Origin: Pseudolachnospira sp051055405
Lineage (GTDB): Bacteria > Bacillota > Clostridia > Lachnospirales > Lachnospiraceae
Direction: 5' to 3'
Assembly: GCF_051055405.1 (NCBI RefSeq)
Contig: NZ_CP167068.1
Coordinates: forward strand, 62,001-126,000
DNA length: 64,000 nucleotides
The notes under the pieces are model-generated. The model worked only from the letters and a program-made list of their open reading frames with translations, did no database searches and had not been told where the DNA came from. Shown here one piece after another: positions 35,601 to 43,687 of the stretch (positions are counted from its first letter, which is position 1; every line of letters begins with the position of its first letter). The position numbers were made by a program, and so were the translations under genes.

Positions 35601-35926
35601 GCTAGGAAGCCTTCCTTTGCCAGCTGCATGGAAAGGGTCAGACCAGTCTGTCCCCCCAGTGTGGAGAGGAGGCTGTCGGGCTTTTCCTTTTGAATGATGC
35701 GCCGCAAGGTTTCCAGGGTCAGCGGTTCCATATAGACGTGATCCGCCATCACGTTGTCCGTCATGATGGTAGCCGGGTTGGAGTTGACCAGGACGACTTC
35801 CAGGCCCTCTTCTTTTAAGGCTCGGCAGGCCTGGGTGCCAGCGTAGTCAAATTCTGCGGCCTGCCCGATGACGATGGGGCCGGACCCAATGACAAGCACT
35901 TTGTGGATATGAGGATTTAACGGCAT
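32648..35926 (-). CDS. carB: Carbamoyl-phosphate synthase large subunit
   Basis: Makes carbamoyl phosphate from bicarbonate, ammonia and ATP for pyrimidine and arginine synthesis. The 1092-aa protein has two ATP-grasp halves (VIGSGPIVIGQAAEFDYAG near the start; VFGSGPIRIGQGIEFDYAS near 570), a central oligomerisation domain and a C-terminal MGS-like allosteric domain ending near STSAKGRIPVRDSVKLRR. Overlaps carA by 10 nt with AGGAGG upstream of ATG 35926. Length is normal. Confidence 0.97.
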   Translation of the reverse strand: MPLNPHIHKVLVIGSGPIVIGQAAEFDYAGTQACRALKEEGLEVVLVNSNPATIMTDNVMADHVYMEPLTLETLRRIIQKEKPDSLLSTLGGQTGLTLSMQLAKEGFLAANGVTLLGAGPETIDKAEDRQQFKDTMEDIGEPIIPSLVVETVEDALAFAEEISYPVIVRPAFTLGGSGGGIAENAEELKEIAASGLLQSPITQILVEKCIAGWKEIEFEVMRDGDGNCITVCSMENLDPVGIHTGDSIVVAPALTLADKEYQMLRSAAIHIIEAMGIEGGCNCQFALHPESFRYAVIEVNPRVSRSSALASKATGYPIARIAAKIAIGYRLDEIPNEITGKTTACFEPTLDYVVVKFPKWPFDKFVYARRKLGTQMKATGEVMSIGRNFEQALMTAVRGAEISLDSMNLPSMKTLDNHALMEKILASDDERIFAVYESLQRGISPEKLHQLTKIDLWFLYKLQHLIELERRMQQEPLTTAFYRELKQYGFPDTVIRRLSGVEPPEHLPPAFKMVDTCGAEFAAETPYFYASPCEEDEVAPFLAEHATGKEVVVVFGSGPIRIGQGIEFDYASVHCVWSLKKAGYEVVIVNNNPETVSTDFNTADRLYFSPLTPEDVLNIIEKERPIGCVVAFGGQTAIKLTKTLVANQIPILGTPADSIDRAEDRGRFDELLESLGIKRPDGTTVHTEAEALHAANTLGYPVLMRPSYVLGGQNMIIAFSDNDIMEYMKIILEHEGDNEILIDKYLMGTELEIDAICDGTDVLIPGIMEHIERAGVHSGDSIAVYPAWNVSPKQTERLIRYSTQLALALDTRGLINIQYVIHEDNIYVIEVNPRSSRTVPYISKVTGIPMVDLATRIMLGETLADMGYTSGLYPPSPYYAVKVPVFSFAKLADVDTQLGPEMKSTGEVLGVARTMSEALYKGLVAAGYQMEKSGGVLLTVRDSDKAEIGAVAQFFHTLGFSLYATHGTAEMLRENNLPVEEVQKIHESEQNSLTLLESGKIRYIISTSAKGRIPVRDSVKLRRKAVELGIPCLTSLDTAIALASSLESGYSEHNISLVDMNHRKQTTPVIPGQEGLPLYRDGRPQFLYQKEA

Positions 35927-37026
35927 GGGGACACCTCCTTTTGTATCTGCTGCTCCATCAAGGAGAGGAATTCTTCAAACAGGGCTTCCGTATCTTTCGG
36001 GCCGCCGCAGGCTTCCGGATGGAACTGTACGGAACAGGCCGGAAGATCGGTGTAGCGAAGGCCTTCGCAGGTTTTATCGTTGACGTTTTCAAACCAGGGA
36101 ATCGCGCCTTTCGGTAAATTTTGGGCGCGGACGGCATACCCGTGATTTTGACTGGTAATGGATACTCGGCCGGTCAAAAGGTTTTTCACCGGCTGGTTGG
36201 CTCCCCGGTGGCCGTATTTCAGTTTTTCCGTCTGACCGCCTCTTGCCAGGGCTAAAAGCTGATGACCGAGACAGATTCCAAATAGAGGAATCTGGGCTTC
36301 ACAGATTTTTTGAAGTTCCTGGATGATCTCCACATTTTCCTCCGGGTTGCCGGGACCGTTGGAGAGCATAACGCCGTCCGGTTTCAGGCTTTGAATCATT
36401 TCTGCCGTAGTATCCGCTGGAACAGCAATCACGTCGCAGTTTCGCTGATTCAACTCCCGAATGATATTCTGCTTTGCGCCGAAATCCCAAAGAACCACAC
36501 GGTAGCAAGATAGCGGCGCGGGAAAGGTTTCCATCTTCTTCCTAGTCATGGCAAGGACTGGACGCGGGAAGCAGTAGGAGCGGAGCTGTTCCAGTTCCTC
36601 TTCGCAGTAGGGAGGAGCCTTTTTGGTCAGCTTTCCGTTCATGGTACCGTTTTCCCGGAGCAGTTTGGTTAGCTGCCTGGTATCAATACCCGCAAGTCCT
36701 GGCAGATTTTTTCCTTTAAAAAAGGTGTCAAGATCTTCTTCGCTGCGAAAGTTGGAAGGTCTGTGACACCATTCTTTTACGATGTAGGCAAAGGGGTGAG
36801 TATCCCCGCTTTCAAAATCAGGGGAAATGACGCCGTAATTTCCAATTAAGGGGAATGTTTGGACGACGATTTGTCCACAGTAGCTGGGGTCCGTTAGTGT
36901 CTCTAAATAACCGGTCATCCCGGTGGTAAAGACGACTTCGCCGATGACTTCTTCGGCTTCGGCGCCGAAACTTTCGCCCTTGAAATACATTCCATTTTCC
37001 AGTAATAAGTAGGTTGGGGTTTTCAC
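35917..37026 (-). CDS. carA: Carbamoyl-phosphate synthase small subunit
   Basis: Glutaminase subunit supplying ammonia to CarB. The 369-aa protein has the N-terminal CPSase domain (LLLENGMYFKGESFGAEAEEVIGEVVFTTGMTGYLE) and a class I glutaminase domain with FGICLGHQ (catalytic Cys) and QFHPEA. GTG 37026 is chosen because AAAGGAG lies just upstream; the longer frame to 37056 overlaps the ANTAR gene. Second gene after the ANTAR regulator in the glutamine-enzyme operon. Confidence 0.95.
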   Translation of the reverse strand: MKTPTYLLLENGMYFKGESFGAEAEEVIGEVVFTTGMTGYLETLTDPSYCGQIVVQTFPLIGNYGVISPDFESGDTHPFAYIVKEWCHRPSNFRSEEDLDTFFKGKNLPGLAGIDTRQLTKLLRENGTMNGKLTKKAPPYCEEELEQLRSYCFPRPVLAMTRKKMETFPAPLSCYRVVLWDFGAKQNIIRELNQRNCDVIAVPADTTAEMIQSLKPDGVMLSNGPGNPEENVEIIQELQKICEAQIPLFGICLGHQLLALARGGQTEKLKYGHRGANQPVKNLLTGRVSITSQNHGYAVRAQNLPKGAIPWFENVNDKTCEGLRYTDLPACSVQFHPEACGGPKDTEALFEEFLSLMEQQIQKEVSPCR

Positions 37027-37045
37027 GGTGTTCTCCTTTCTATAT

Positions 37046-37615
37046 TTAAATATCATACCGGCTTAAAATTTCCTCAGCCACCTCCCGTTTGGAGACGCGC
37101 TGATCCATGGCCTGCTTTTCAATGTAGCGATGGGCCTCCGGTTCGGTCAACTTTTCATATTGAATCAAATAGCATTTCGCCCGGTCAACCAGACGGATAT
37201 CTTTTAATTTTTGCTGCGTGGCTTCGGACGCAGGCTGCATCCGCTCCAGCCGGTTATGTACCGCCAGGAGCAGGTGGACGGCGCTGTCAAAGGTTTTCCG
37301 GCTCATAGCCGGGGAAAAAACGAAGATACCGTCCTGCTGGAATTTTAAGGATAACTCTTTTTCCAGATTGGAAGAGACAGCCAGCATTACTCCGGCCGTC
37401 GTGCGCATGGCGTCCTTGGCCAATTCGGTGCCAAAGCCGTCCGGCAACGGCGTCAGAATGAGAATCAGGGCAAAGTTATTTTTTGCCATCAGCCGGCGGG
37501 CTTCTCCGCAGCTTCCGGCCCGGCAGACCGCTGTTTGGGGCTGAACCGAGGATAACAGATTGGCATACGTATCGGCAGCCTTGCGGTTGCCGGATATGAG
37601 GAGTACAGGAATCAT
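37046..37615 (-). CDS. ANTAR-domain antiterminator with pseudo-receiver
   Basis: The 189-aa protein has an N-terminal receiver-like fold (ISGNRKAADTYANLLSS... FALILILTPLPDGFGTELA), where the usual phospho-acceptor aspartate is threonine, so it is probably not a phosphorylated regulator. The C-terminal ~60 residues are an ANTAR RNA-binding domain (LKDIRLVDRAKCYLIQYEKLTEPEAHRYIEKQAMDQRVSKREVAEEIL). ANTAR proteins bind dual stem-loops and prevent termination. It lies 47 nt after glnA. The shared leader hairpins of the nitrogen genes are the likely RNA targets (inference). Confidence 0.88.
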   Translation of the reverse strand: MIPVLLISGNRKAADTYANLLSSVQPQTAVCRAGSCGEARRLMAKNNFALILILTPLPDGFGTELAKDAMRTTAGVMLAVSSNLEKELSLKFQQDGIFVFSPAMSRKTFDSAVHLLLAVHNRLERMQPASEATQQKLKDIRLVDRAKCYLIQYEKLTEPEAHRYIEKQAMDQRVSKREVAEEILSRYDI

Positions 37616-37662
37616 CGGTTCACCACCTTTCTTTGGCGCGTCGGGCCAGAATATTTGTCTTG

Positions 37663-38982
37663 TCAGATCAGATGAAAATACGCGTTCATCTCATGTTGGT
37701 GGGAATCTTCCGCTTGGCGGTAGGCTTCCCATTCTTTTCGCTTCTCTGTAAAATAAATGGAACGAACTTCTTCCGGCAGAATCCTTTTTACAAACGCGCT
37801 TTGTTCGGCCGCGTCCAATGCCTCCGCCAGGCTGCGGGGGAGGGTTTGAATATCGTGTTCCTTGATATAGGATTGTGCTTCATATAGATTCTGGTTGCAC
37901 GGTTCTGTCAAAGTCAATCCGTTTTCAATGCCGTCTAAGCCTGCATGGATAAGAAGGGCAAAGGCCAAATAGGGATTGCAGGAAGAATCCGCGGATCGCA
38001 GTTCCATTCGGTTGTATTCTCCGGAGGAAGCTGGAATCCGGATCAGCTGAGAACGGTTTTGGTGGGACCAAGTAATATAACCGGGGGCCTCAAACGCGCC
38101 CAGGCGCTGATAGGAATTGGTCAGCGGATTCAAGAAGGCGGTAATTTCCCGTGCATGGGTCAGAATGCCGGCGATAAAGCTTTCCGCGCTCTGGGAATGG
38201 CCGGGCGCCATCTCGAAGAGGTTTCGGCCGCCTTTCGTTAAGGATAAATTGATATGCAGTCCGTTTCCGCTTCTTGTTAACAATGGCTTTGGCAGGAAAG
38301 AGGCGTATAAGCCGTTTTGCGCTGCTACGGATTTTACCACGGATTTAAAGGAGAGAAAATTGTCGGCGGCGGACAGGGCGTCCGAATAACGGAAATCCAC
38401 CTCGTTTTGTCCCGGCCCCCGCTCATGATGGGAGGATTCCGGACGGATATCCATATCTTCCAATGTCAAACAAATTTCCCGACGGAGGTTTTCACCTTTG
38501 TCCAGAGGCGCCGTATCTCCGTAACCAGCCTGGTCGTAGGGAACTGTGGTAGGCTCGCCTTCCGGATTGGTCTGGAACAGGTAAAATTCGCCTTCCGTTC
38601 CGATCTTGCAGATATATCCCAAGTCGGCGCAACGCTTTACCGCTTGTTTTAATAAGTACCGGCTGTCGGCAGTAAAGTCGCTTCCGTCCGGCCGCTTGAT
38701 GTCGCAATAAATTTTCATGACTTGCTCGTAGGGAGAACGCCAAGGCAGGATGGAGACCGAAGAACTGTCCGGAATCAAAAACAGGTCGGAACACTCCACC
38801 GTACCGAAGCCTTGGATTGCCGAAGCGTCAAAAGAAATTCCGTGCTGGAAAGCGCGGGGAAGTTCGCCGGGCAAAATGGAAATGCTTTTCTGGATACCAA
38901 ATAAATCGCAGAAAGCCAGATGAATAAACTTTACGTCGTTCTCCTTCGCAAATTGTAATACTTCTGAAATCGTATCGTTCAT
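37663..38982 (-). CDS. glnA: Glutamine synthetase, type I
   Basis: Makes glutamine from glutamate, ammonia and ATP. The 439-aa protein shows the beta-grasp N-terminus (KFIHLAFCDLFGIQKS), the ATP/glutamate motifs GTEGEFYLF, GPGQNEVDF, GNGLHINLS and NPYLAFALL. The length is that of the short (alpha) form without the adenylylation loop. ATG 38982 follows AAAGGA. Preceded by a 160-nt leader with a terminator-like hairpin and followed by the ANTAR regulator. A second, type III enzyme (glnN) is at the right end of the window. Confidence 0.95.
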   Translation of the reverse strand: MNDTISEVLQFAKENDVKFIHLAFCDLFGIQKSISILPGELPRAFQHGISFDASAIQGFGTVECSDLFLIPDSSSVSILPWRSPYEQVMKIYCDIKRPDGSDFTADSRYLLKQAVKRCADLGYICKIGTEGEFYLFQTNPEGEPTTVPYDQAGYGDTAPLDKGENLRREICLTLEDMDIRPESSHHERGPGQNEVDFRYSDALSAADNFLSFKSVVKSVAAQNGLYASFLPKPLLTRSGNGLHINLSLTKGGRNLFEMAPGHSQSAESFIAGILTHAREITAFLNPLTNSYQRLGAFEAPGYITWSHQNRSQLIRIPASSGEYNRMELRSADSSCNPYLAFALLIHAGLDGIENGLTLTEPCNQNLYEAQSYIKEHDIQTLPRSLAEALDAAEQSAFVKRILPEEVRSIYFTEKRKEWEAYRQAEDSHQHEMNAYFHLI

Positions 38983-39071
38983 GGCAGGTTTCCTTTCCGG
39001 AGACGAGGGTTTTTGTTCTGCCTTTGAAGCGGCAGGCCCGCATAAGAAATAGGCGGCAGAACTGTTTTGGA

Positions 39072-39178
39072 AAAGGCGTCCATGAAATAAAGCTTCCCTT
39101 TTGGGAGTGTGAAAGCCTTATTTCATGAACGCCTTTGTTCATCTGCCGTATTATAGCATGCGGGGACGCCGGAGTCAA
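39072..39178 (-). promoter_or_regulatory. glnA promoter and leader hairpin with CAAAGGCG box
   Basis: Minus-strand TTGACT (39173-39178), 17 nt, TATAAT (39150-39155). Twelve bases later CAAAGGCG (39130-39137) opens a ~22-bp stem spanning 39072-39136, closing with GACGCCTTTT. An outer CGGCAGA/TCTGCCG pair flanks it. The hairpin plus short T-run could terminate transcription before glnA, as expected for an antitermination-controlled leader. Confidence 0.75.
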
Positions 39179-39203
39179 TATGAAAAAGAGAAAATTTGTT
39201 GTC

Positions 39204-40499
39204 TTATTTATAGATTTCTTCTACCGCATAGAGTGGGAGATTGATGAGCCAGCTCTCTTTTTTATAATCTGCCATTGAGGTGCGAATAGAAATTTCGGGA
39301 TGAAATTTTTCGTGGTAGGTTTTCAGGCTTTTTGCTTTCAGATTAACCTCTGCCTTTACTTCCAGGGGTATGATCTGTTCGCCGGTGTCGATAATAAAAT
39401 CCACTTCGCAGGATCCACGATCATTGGTATAGTAATAAATGCCTAGATCGTCAATGGTTTGGAGTTGCTGGCACACATATTGTTCGGTCAGCGCGCCTTT
39501 GAACTCGATAAATAAATCGTTGCCATCCAGCAGTATGCGCTGACGCAGACCAGTCATACAGCCGAGAAGCCCCACATCCAGGACAAACAGCTTAAAGGCT
39601 TTCAAATCTTCGTAGGCTTTCAGAGGAATTCCTGCCGCGTTTACCCGGCTGACCTTATGGACAAGCCCGCAGTCGCAAAGCCACATAATCGCGGATTCAT
39701 ATTCCTTTGCCCGTGCGCCCTCGCGCATAAGACCGTAGATAAATTTCTTATTCTCTTTGGCAAGCTGAGAGGGTATACTGTTCCATATCATACGGATTTT
39801 TGGCACAATTTCAATGGGGGCGTGTTTGGAAAAATCTTGTTCATAAGCCGCCAATATGCGCTTTTGAATTTCACGGACTTCGTTAAAATCTTTTTCCTCT
39901 GCAAAGCTTTGTACTGCTTCGGGCATACCTCCGACGAAATAATACTGTTTGAGCGCATCGATATAGGTTTGCTTAAAAGCGGTAATCATCGAGTAGTCTT
40001 GGCTTTCCAGAAGCTTGACGAAACGTTCCCCTACGGTCGCCATTAAAAACTCCTGAAAGGACAGCGGGTAAAGACTGAGAAAATCGACCTTGCCCACAGG
40101 AAAGGATGTACCTTCGTGCAGAGCAATGCCTAAGAGCGAGCCGGCACAGATAATCGGATACTGCGGCGCATTTTCACAGAAGTATTTGAGAGAGGAAAGT
40201 GCTCTTGGTACTTCCTGAACCTCGTCGAAGATAAGCAGCGTATTGTTTGGGTCAATTTTCCTGCCAGCATACAGTTCGATTCCCATAATTAGGCGGTCCG
40301 TGTTTAAATCGGAAGCAAAAAGTTCTGCCATTCTGGAATTAGAATCAAAATTGATATATACGGTATCTGCATAAGCCAGGCGGCCAAACTCTTTCATCAG
40401 CCAGGTCTTTCCGACTTGTCTTGCACCTTCGATGATCAGTGGCTTGCGGCGTTTACTCTCTTTCCATTGATAAAGTTTTTCTATTGCTGTTCGGTACAT
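39204..40499 (-). CDS. AAA+ ATPase with DUF4143 domain
   Basis: The 431-aa protein has Walker A IEGARQVGKTW near residue 25, Walker B TLLIFDEVQEVP, sensor YPIICAGS, and the C-terminal DUF4143 nuclease-like domain with GSCEVDFIIDTGEQIIPLEVKAEVN (PD-(D/E)XK-like). These ATPases are common, often scattered accessory genes; their role is unclear. ATG 40499 follows a weak site; the frame to 40544 is possible. An IS110 element sits just upstream. Confidence 0.85.
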   Translation of the reverse strand: MYRTAIEKLYQWKESKRRKPLIIEGARQVGKTWLMKEFGRLAYADTVYINFDSNSRMAELFASDLNTDRLIMGIELYAGRKIDPNNTLLIFDEVQEVPRALSSLKYFCENAPQYPIICAGSLLGIALHEGTSFPVGKVDFLSLYPLSFQEFLMATVGERFVKLLESQDYSMITAFKQTYIDALKQYYFVGGMPEAVQSFAEEKDFNEVREIQKRILAAYEQDFSKHAPIEIVPKIRMIWNSIPSQLAKENKKFIYGLMREGARAKEYESAIMWLCDCGLVHKVSRVNAAGIPLKAYEDLKAFKLFVLDVGLLGCMTGLRQRILLDGNDLFIEFKGALTEQYVCQQLQTIDDLGIYYYTNDRGSCEVDFIIDTGEQIIPLEVKAEVNLKAKSLKTYHEKFHPEISIRTSMADYKKESWLINLPLYAVEEIYK

Positions 40500-40584
40500 A
40501 GGAACACCTTGTATAATGAACTCATAGGGAAATTCACTACACATTTTCCTTTCTTGATTATTTTCTATATAATCAGTTGTAGAC

Positions 40585-40659
40585 GCTGTGGATTAGTTAC
40601 AACACCTACGGCAGCTTCCCTATAAGCTGACTGTTTCCTTTGGAGGCTCTAACCACAGC
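40585..40659 (+). ncRNA. Candidate bridge RNA core of the IS110 element
   Basis: Upstream of the transposase, GCTGTGGATTAG (40585-40596) pairs with CTAACCACAGC (40649-40659), enclosing a second stem CAGCTT (40612-40617) / AAGCTG (40624-40629) with loop CCCTAT and further internal loops. IS110 elements of the IS621 type encode a guide (bridge) RNA in this place that specifies donor and target. Ends and loops are not defined here. Confidence 0.5.
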
Positions 40660-40777
40660 TCTATGTTTATTTGTTAATTAGTTAGATAACGCATGACGTT
40701 TTATATATAGCAAGGATACATTCAACATAGAGTTTGCGGAAACACAGCGTAAATTTATTACAAAGGAGTGATTCTTT

Positions 40778-41956
40778 ATGTTATTTGTTGGCATTGATGT
40801 AGCCAAATCCAAACATGAATGCTGTATCATTGATTCTGATGGTGTTATCATTACGGATTCCCTCCGTATTCCAAACACCAAAGAAGGTTTCGTTACACTT
40901 TACACCTCCATCATCTCTGCCCTTAAGTCAAGTGATTTTTCAAACGTAAAAATAGGACTTGAATCAACAGGTCATTACAGCACAAACATTACAAACTATC
41001 TGTATTCCAAAGGCTTTAGTATTACCGTACTGAACCCTTTAGTAACAAATGCTTTTCGTAAGGCCGGAACCCTTAGGAAAACCAAAACAGATAAGTGTGA
41101 CGCCAAAGTCATTGCAACTATGCTCTTTTCTGATGAATCAAAATCCTATTCCCCTTCATCATACCAAATCCAAGAGCTAAAGTCACTAACAAGGCATCGT
41201 TATCGTATGATTGGTTACCGTTCTAAACTTAAGCTTTCTGTTACTCGGCTAATAGATATCATTTTTCCTGAACTGCCTGATTTTGTATGGTCTATCCACC
41301 AATCTTCCAGTTATCAGTTATTGCTTGAATTACCATGCCCAGACGAAATCCGCAAATGTCATTTGACTCATTTAACAAATGTTATTTCTAAGGCTTCCCG
41401 TGGAAAATATGGCCGTGAAAAAGCAATTCGGCTACGGGAGCTTGCAGCTAATTCTATTGGCTCATCCAACAGATCTTTAACTTTTGAATTGCAACAGACA
41501 ATTCGATTAATTCAATCCGTCCAGGCTGAAATAAATACTTTGGATCAACAAATCAAACTTGTTGTAGATGAACTTAACACGCCACTTATGACCATTCCTG
41601 GTATAGGATATACAATTGCTGCTATCATTCTTGCTGAGATTGGTGATATAAATAATTTCTCATCACCAGCGAAACTTCTAGCATTTGCAGGAATGGAACC
41701 TTCTACTTACCAGTCTGGAAAATACAATGCATCTAAAACACCTATGGTTAAGAGAGGATCTACCTATTTGCGTTGGGCTATAATGCAAGCTGCAAGATTG
41801 GTTTCTATGAGAGATTCCACTTTTGCTACTTATATGGCAAAAAAGCGATCCGAAGGAAAACATTTTCATGTAGCCCAAAGCCATGTAGGCAAAAAATTGG
41901 TTCGAGTAATCTATTCACTATTAAAAAACAATACTGCATTTGTTCCACAAATGTAA
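40778..41956 (+). CDS. IS110-family transposase (DEDD recombinase)
   Basis: The 392-aa protein has the RuvC-like DEDD domain (FVGIDVAKSKHECCIID at the N-terminus, KIGLESTGHYS, KTDKCDAKVIA) and the C-terminal Transposase_20 domain (LMTIPGIGYTIAAIILAEIGDINNFSSPAKLLAFAGMEPS) with the nucleophilic serine region SGKYNASKTPMVKRGSTYLRWA. It appears intact. AAAGGAG precedes ATG 40778. It lies between the DUF4143 ATPase and the metal-chaperone genes. Confidence 0.95.
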   Translation: MLFVGIDVAKSKHECCIIDSDGVIITDSLRIPNTKEGFVTLYTSIISALKSSDFSNVKIGLESTGHYSTNITNYLYSKGFSITVLNPLVTNAFRKAGTLRKTKTDKCDAKVIATMLFSDESKSYSPSSYQIQELKSLTRHRYRMIGYRSKLKLSVTRLIDIIFPELPDFVWSIHQSSSYQLLLELPCPDEIRKCHLTHLTNVISKASRGKYGREKAIRLRELAANSIGSSNRSLTFELQQTIRLIQSVQAEINTLDQQIKLVVDELNTPLMTIPGIGYTIAAIILAEIGDINNFSSPAKLLAFAGMEPSTYQSGKYNASKTPMVKRGSTYLRWAIMQAARLVSMRDSTFATYMAKKRSEGKHFHVAQSHVGKKLVRVIYSLLKNNTAFVPQM

Positions 41957-42333
41957 CAATAAAATATCCTTTCTGAAGGCAACGGAAGTTGCCTTATTTG
42001 TCATACAATTTTTTATCTGCTAAGAAAAACTATAAAATCTTATCAATTTTTACTTGACTTCATATAGTTAGTCTCCATAGCATGATACAGATATAGTATA
42101 ACGCGAAGGAACAAAATATACAACGATAATTAGAGAGATACATACATTTTTTACAACGAAAGAAAGAAAACAGGCCCGTTAGGCGCGGGGAGTTGCCCTC
42201 CCCAAAAAAGAGTGCTATAATGAATTCATTGCCAGAAAGTTCGGTGAACAAAGCCAATCGAGCCGATGGAAGTATGAAAAATGGGTTTTGTTGGCAAGAA
42301 TGTTTGATATAAAGTGGAAAGAAGGATGGCGAG
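41957..42333 (+). other. Right flank of IS110 and promoter region of the GTPase genes
   Basis: Contains a hairpin AAGGCAAC (41976-41983) / GTTGCCTT (41988-41995), probably the transposase terminator; then AT-rich sequence including the undefined IS end; then a promoter TTGCCC (42193-42198), 17 nt, TATAAT (42216-42221). I looked for a Zur-type operator and saw none convincing. No gene found. Confidence 0.6.
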
Positions 42334-43677
42334 ATGACAAAAGTAGATATCGTTTCTGGTTTTCTAGGCGCGGGAAAGACGACATTTATTAAAAAACTGG
42401 TTTCTGAGGTGTATGCCGGGGAAAAGCTAGTCTTAATTGAGAATGAGTTCGGGGAAATCGGCATTGACGGAGGTTTTCTGAGAGAGGCCGGGATTCAGGT
42501 GACGGAGATGAACTCCGGCTGCATCTGCTGTACCCTGGTCGGTGATTTTAGCGAAGCCCTGAAAAAGGTGCTGGCAGAGTATCATCCGGATCGTGTGCTG
42601 ATCGAGCCCTCCGGCGTTGGGAAACTGTCGGATGTGGCGAAAGCCGTGGAAGAAATCCAGGACGGAGCGGAGATCGTTCTTGGCAGCCTGATTACGGTCG
42701 TGGATGGAAAGAAAGCAAAGATGTATATGAAAAACTTTGGCGAGTTTTTCAATAATCAGGTAGAATACGCGACCACCATTGTGCTGAGCCGGACGCAGAT
42801 GATGAATGGCGATAAACTGGACGAGTGCGTACATCTTCTGAAAGAAAAGAATGGAAAAGCGACGCTGATCACCACGCCGTGGGAAAGCCTAAGCGGGGAG
42901 TCCATCCGCCATGCGCTGGAGCATTCCTCCCGGCCGGAAGAGTTGATTCATTTGGAAGAAGAGCATGACTGCTGCGGCCACGATCATCATCATGAAGAAG
43001 AGTGCGGCTGTCCGGATCACCATCACGAGGAGCATGAGCACGACCACCATCATGGAGACCACGACTGTGGACATCACCATGGCCATGAAGAGCATGAACA
43101 TGGTGAGCACGACTGCGAGCAGGATCATGGGGACGGCTGCCGGTATCACCATGAATACGGGGACGAAGGCTGCAAGGAGCATCATAGCCACGAGGGTCAT
43201 GAGCATGAAGAGCACGGCTGCGAACATCACCATGACCACGAAGAATCCGGTTGTGGACATCATCACGATCACGAAGAATCCGGTTGTGGACATCACCATG
43301 ACCACGAGGAATCTGGCTGTGAGCATCATCATGATCACCATGGACATGACTGTGGACATGACCATCATCACGATCATAGTGGACATCACCATCATCATGC
43401 CGACGAGGTATTTACCAGCTGGGGCGTGGAGACCGCTCATTCCTACAGCCGTTCGGAATTAGAAGCGGTGCTCAAAGATCTGGCAGAGACGAAGACCTAT
43501 GGCGTGGTCCTGCGTGCGAAAGGAATCGTAGCCGGAGACGATGGGAACTGGATGGAATTTGATTTGGTTCCGATGGAATACCAGATTCGGAGCTGCCAGC
43601 CGGATTATACCGGAAAATTATGCGTGATTGGCACGGATTTGGCGGAGGACGCGCTGAAGAAGGTTTTCCATGTGTAA
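42334..43677 (+). CDS. COG0523/G3E GTPase metallochaperone with large His-rich insert
   Basis: The 447-aa protein belongs to the CobW/ZNG1/YjiA group, which moves metal ions (often zinc) to client proteins using GTP. Walker A GFLGAGKTT (9-17), the metal-binding CxCC motif (C63, C65, C66), and a C-terminal CobW_C domain (356-447). Between them, residues 211-355 are ~145 residues dominated by His, Asp, Glu and Cys, including three exact 11-residue repeats HHHDHEESGCG/E (298-330). The guanine-specificity motif reads SRTQ instead of N/SKxD, which is unusual. Followed 10 nt later by a second GTPase gene. Confidence 0.9.
   Translation: MTKVDIVSGFLGAGKTTFIKKLVSEVYAGEKLVLIENEFGEIGIDGGFLREAGIQVTEMNSGCICCTLVGDFSEALKKVLAEYHPDRVLIEPSGVGKLSDVAKAVEEIQDGAEIVLGSLITVVDGKKAKMYMKNFGEFFNNQVEYATTIVLSRTQMMNGDKLDECVHLLKEKNGKATLITTPWESLSGESIRHALEHSSRPEELIHLEEEHDCCGHDHHHEEECGCPDHHHEEHEHDHHHGDHDCGHHHGHEEHEHGEHDCEQDHGDGCRYHHEYGDEGCKEHHSHEGHEHEEHGCEHHHDHEESGCGHHHDHEESGCGHHHDHEESGCEHHHDHHGHDCGHDHHHDHSGHHHHHADEVFTSWGVETAHSYSRSELEAVLKDLAETKTYGVVLRAKGIVAGDDGNWMEFDLVPMEYQIRSCQPDYTGKLCVIGTDLAEDALKKVFHV
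43225..43323 (+). repeat. Three tandem 33-bp coding repeats in the His-rich domain
   Basis: Near-identical 33-bp units encode HHHDHEESGC plus Gly or Glu. They are in frame and part of the metal-binding insert; repeat number could vary by slippage between strains. Confidence 0.85.
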
Positions 43678-43687
43678 GGAGGAATCA

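Larger units (their letters stand above)
40561..42050 (+). mobile_element. IS110-family insertion sequence
   Basis: A DEDD transposase gene flanked by ~215 nt of structured non-coding DNA upstream and ~90 nt downstream. IS110 elements lack terminal inverted repeats and I could not define the exact ends, so the boundaries given are approximate. AT-rich composition differs from the neighbouring genes. Confidence 0.65.

Noticed and set aside
42060..42333. Zur operator in front of the metallochaperone genes
   Set aside because: Only a weak partial match (ACGATAATTA) was seen and it lacks the second half of the dyad.
43225..43323. Regular tandem repeats resembling a small CRISPR array
   Set aside because: The units are contiguous, without spacers, and encode in-frame His-rich repeats of the GTPase.
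42889..43462. Long open frames on both strands over the His-rich region
   Set aside because: They are produced by the repetitive CAT/CAC/GAC codon use of the real gene and give low-complexity Met/Val or Thr/Met proteins without ribosome sites.
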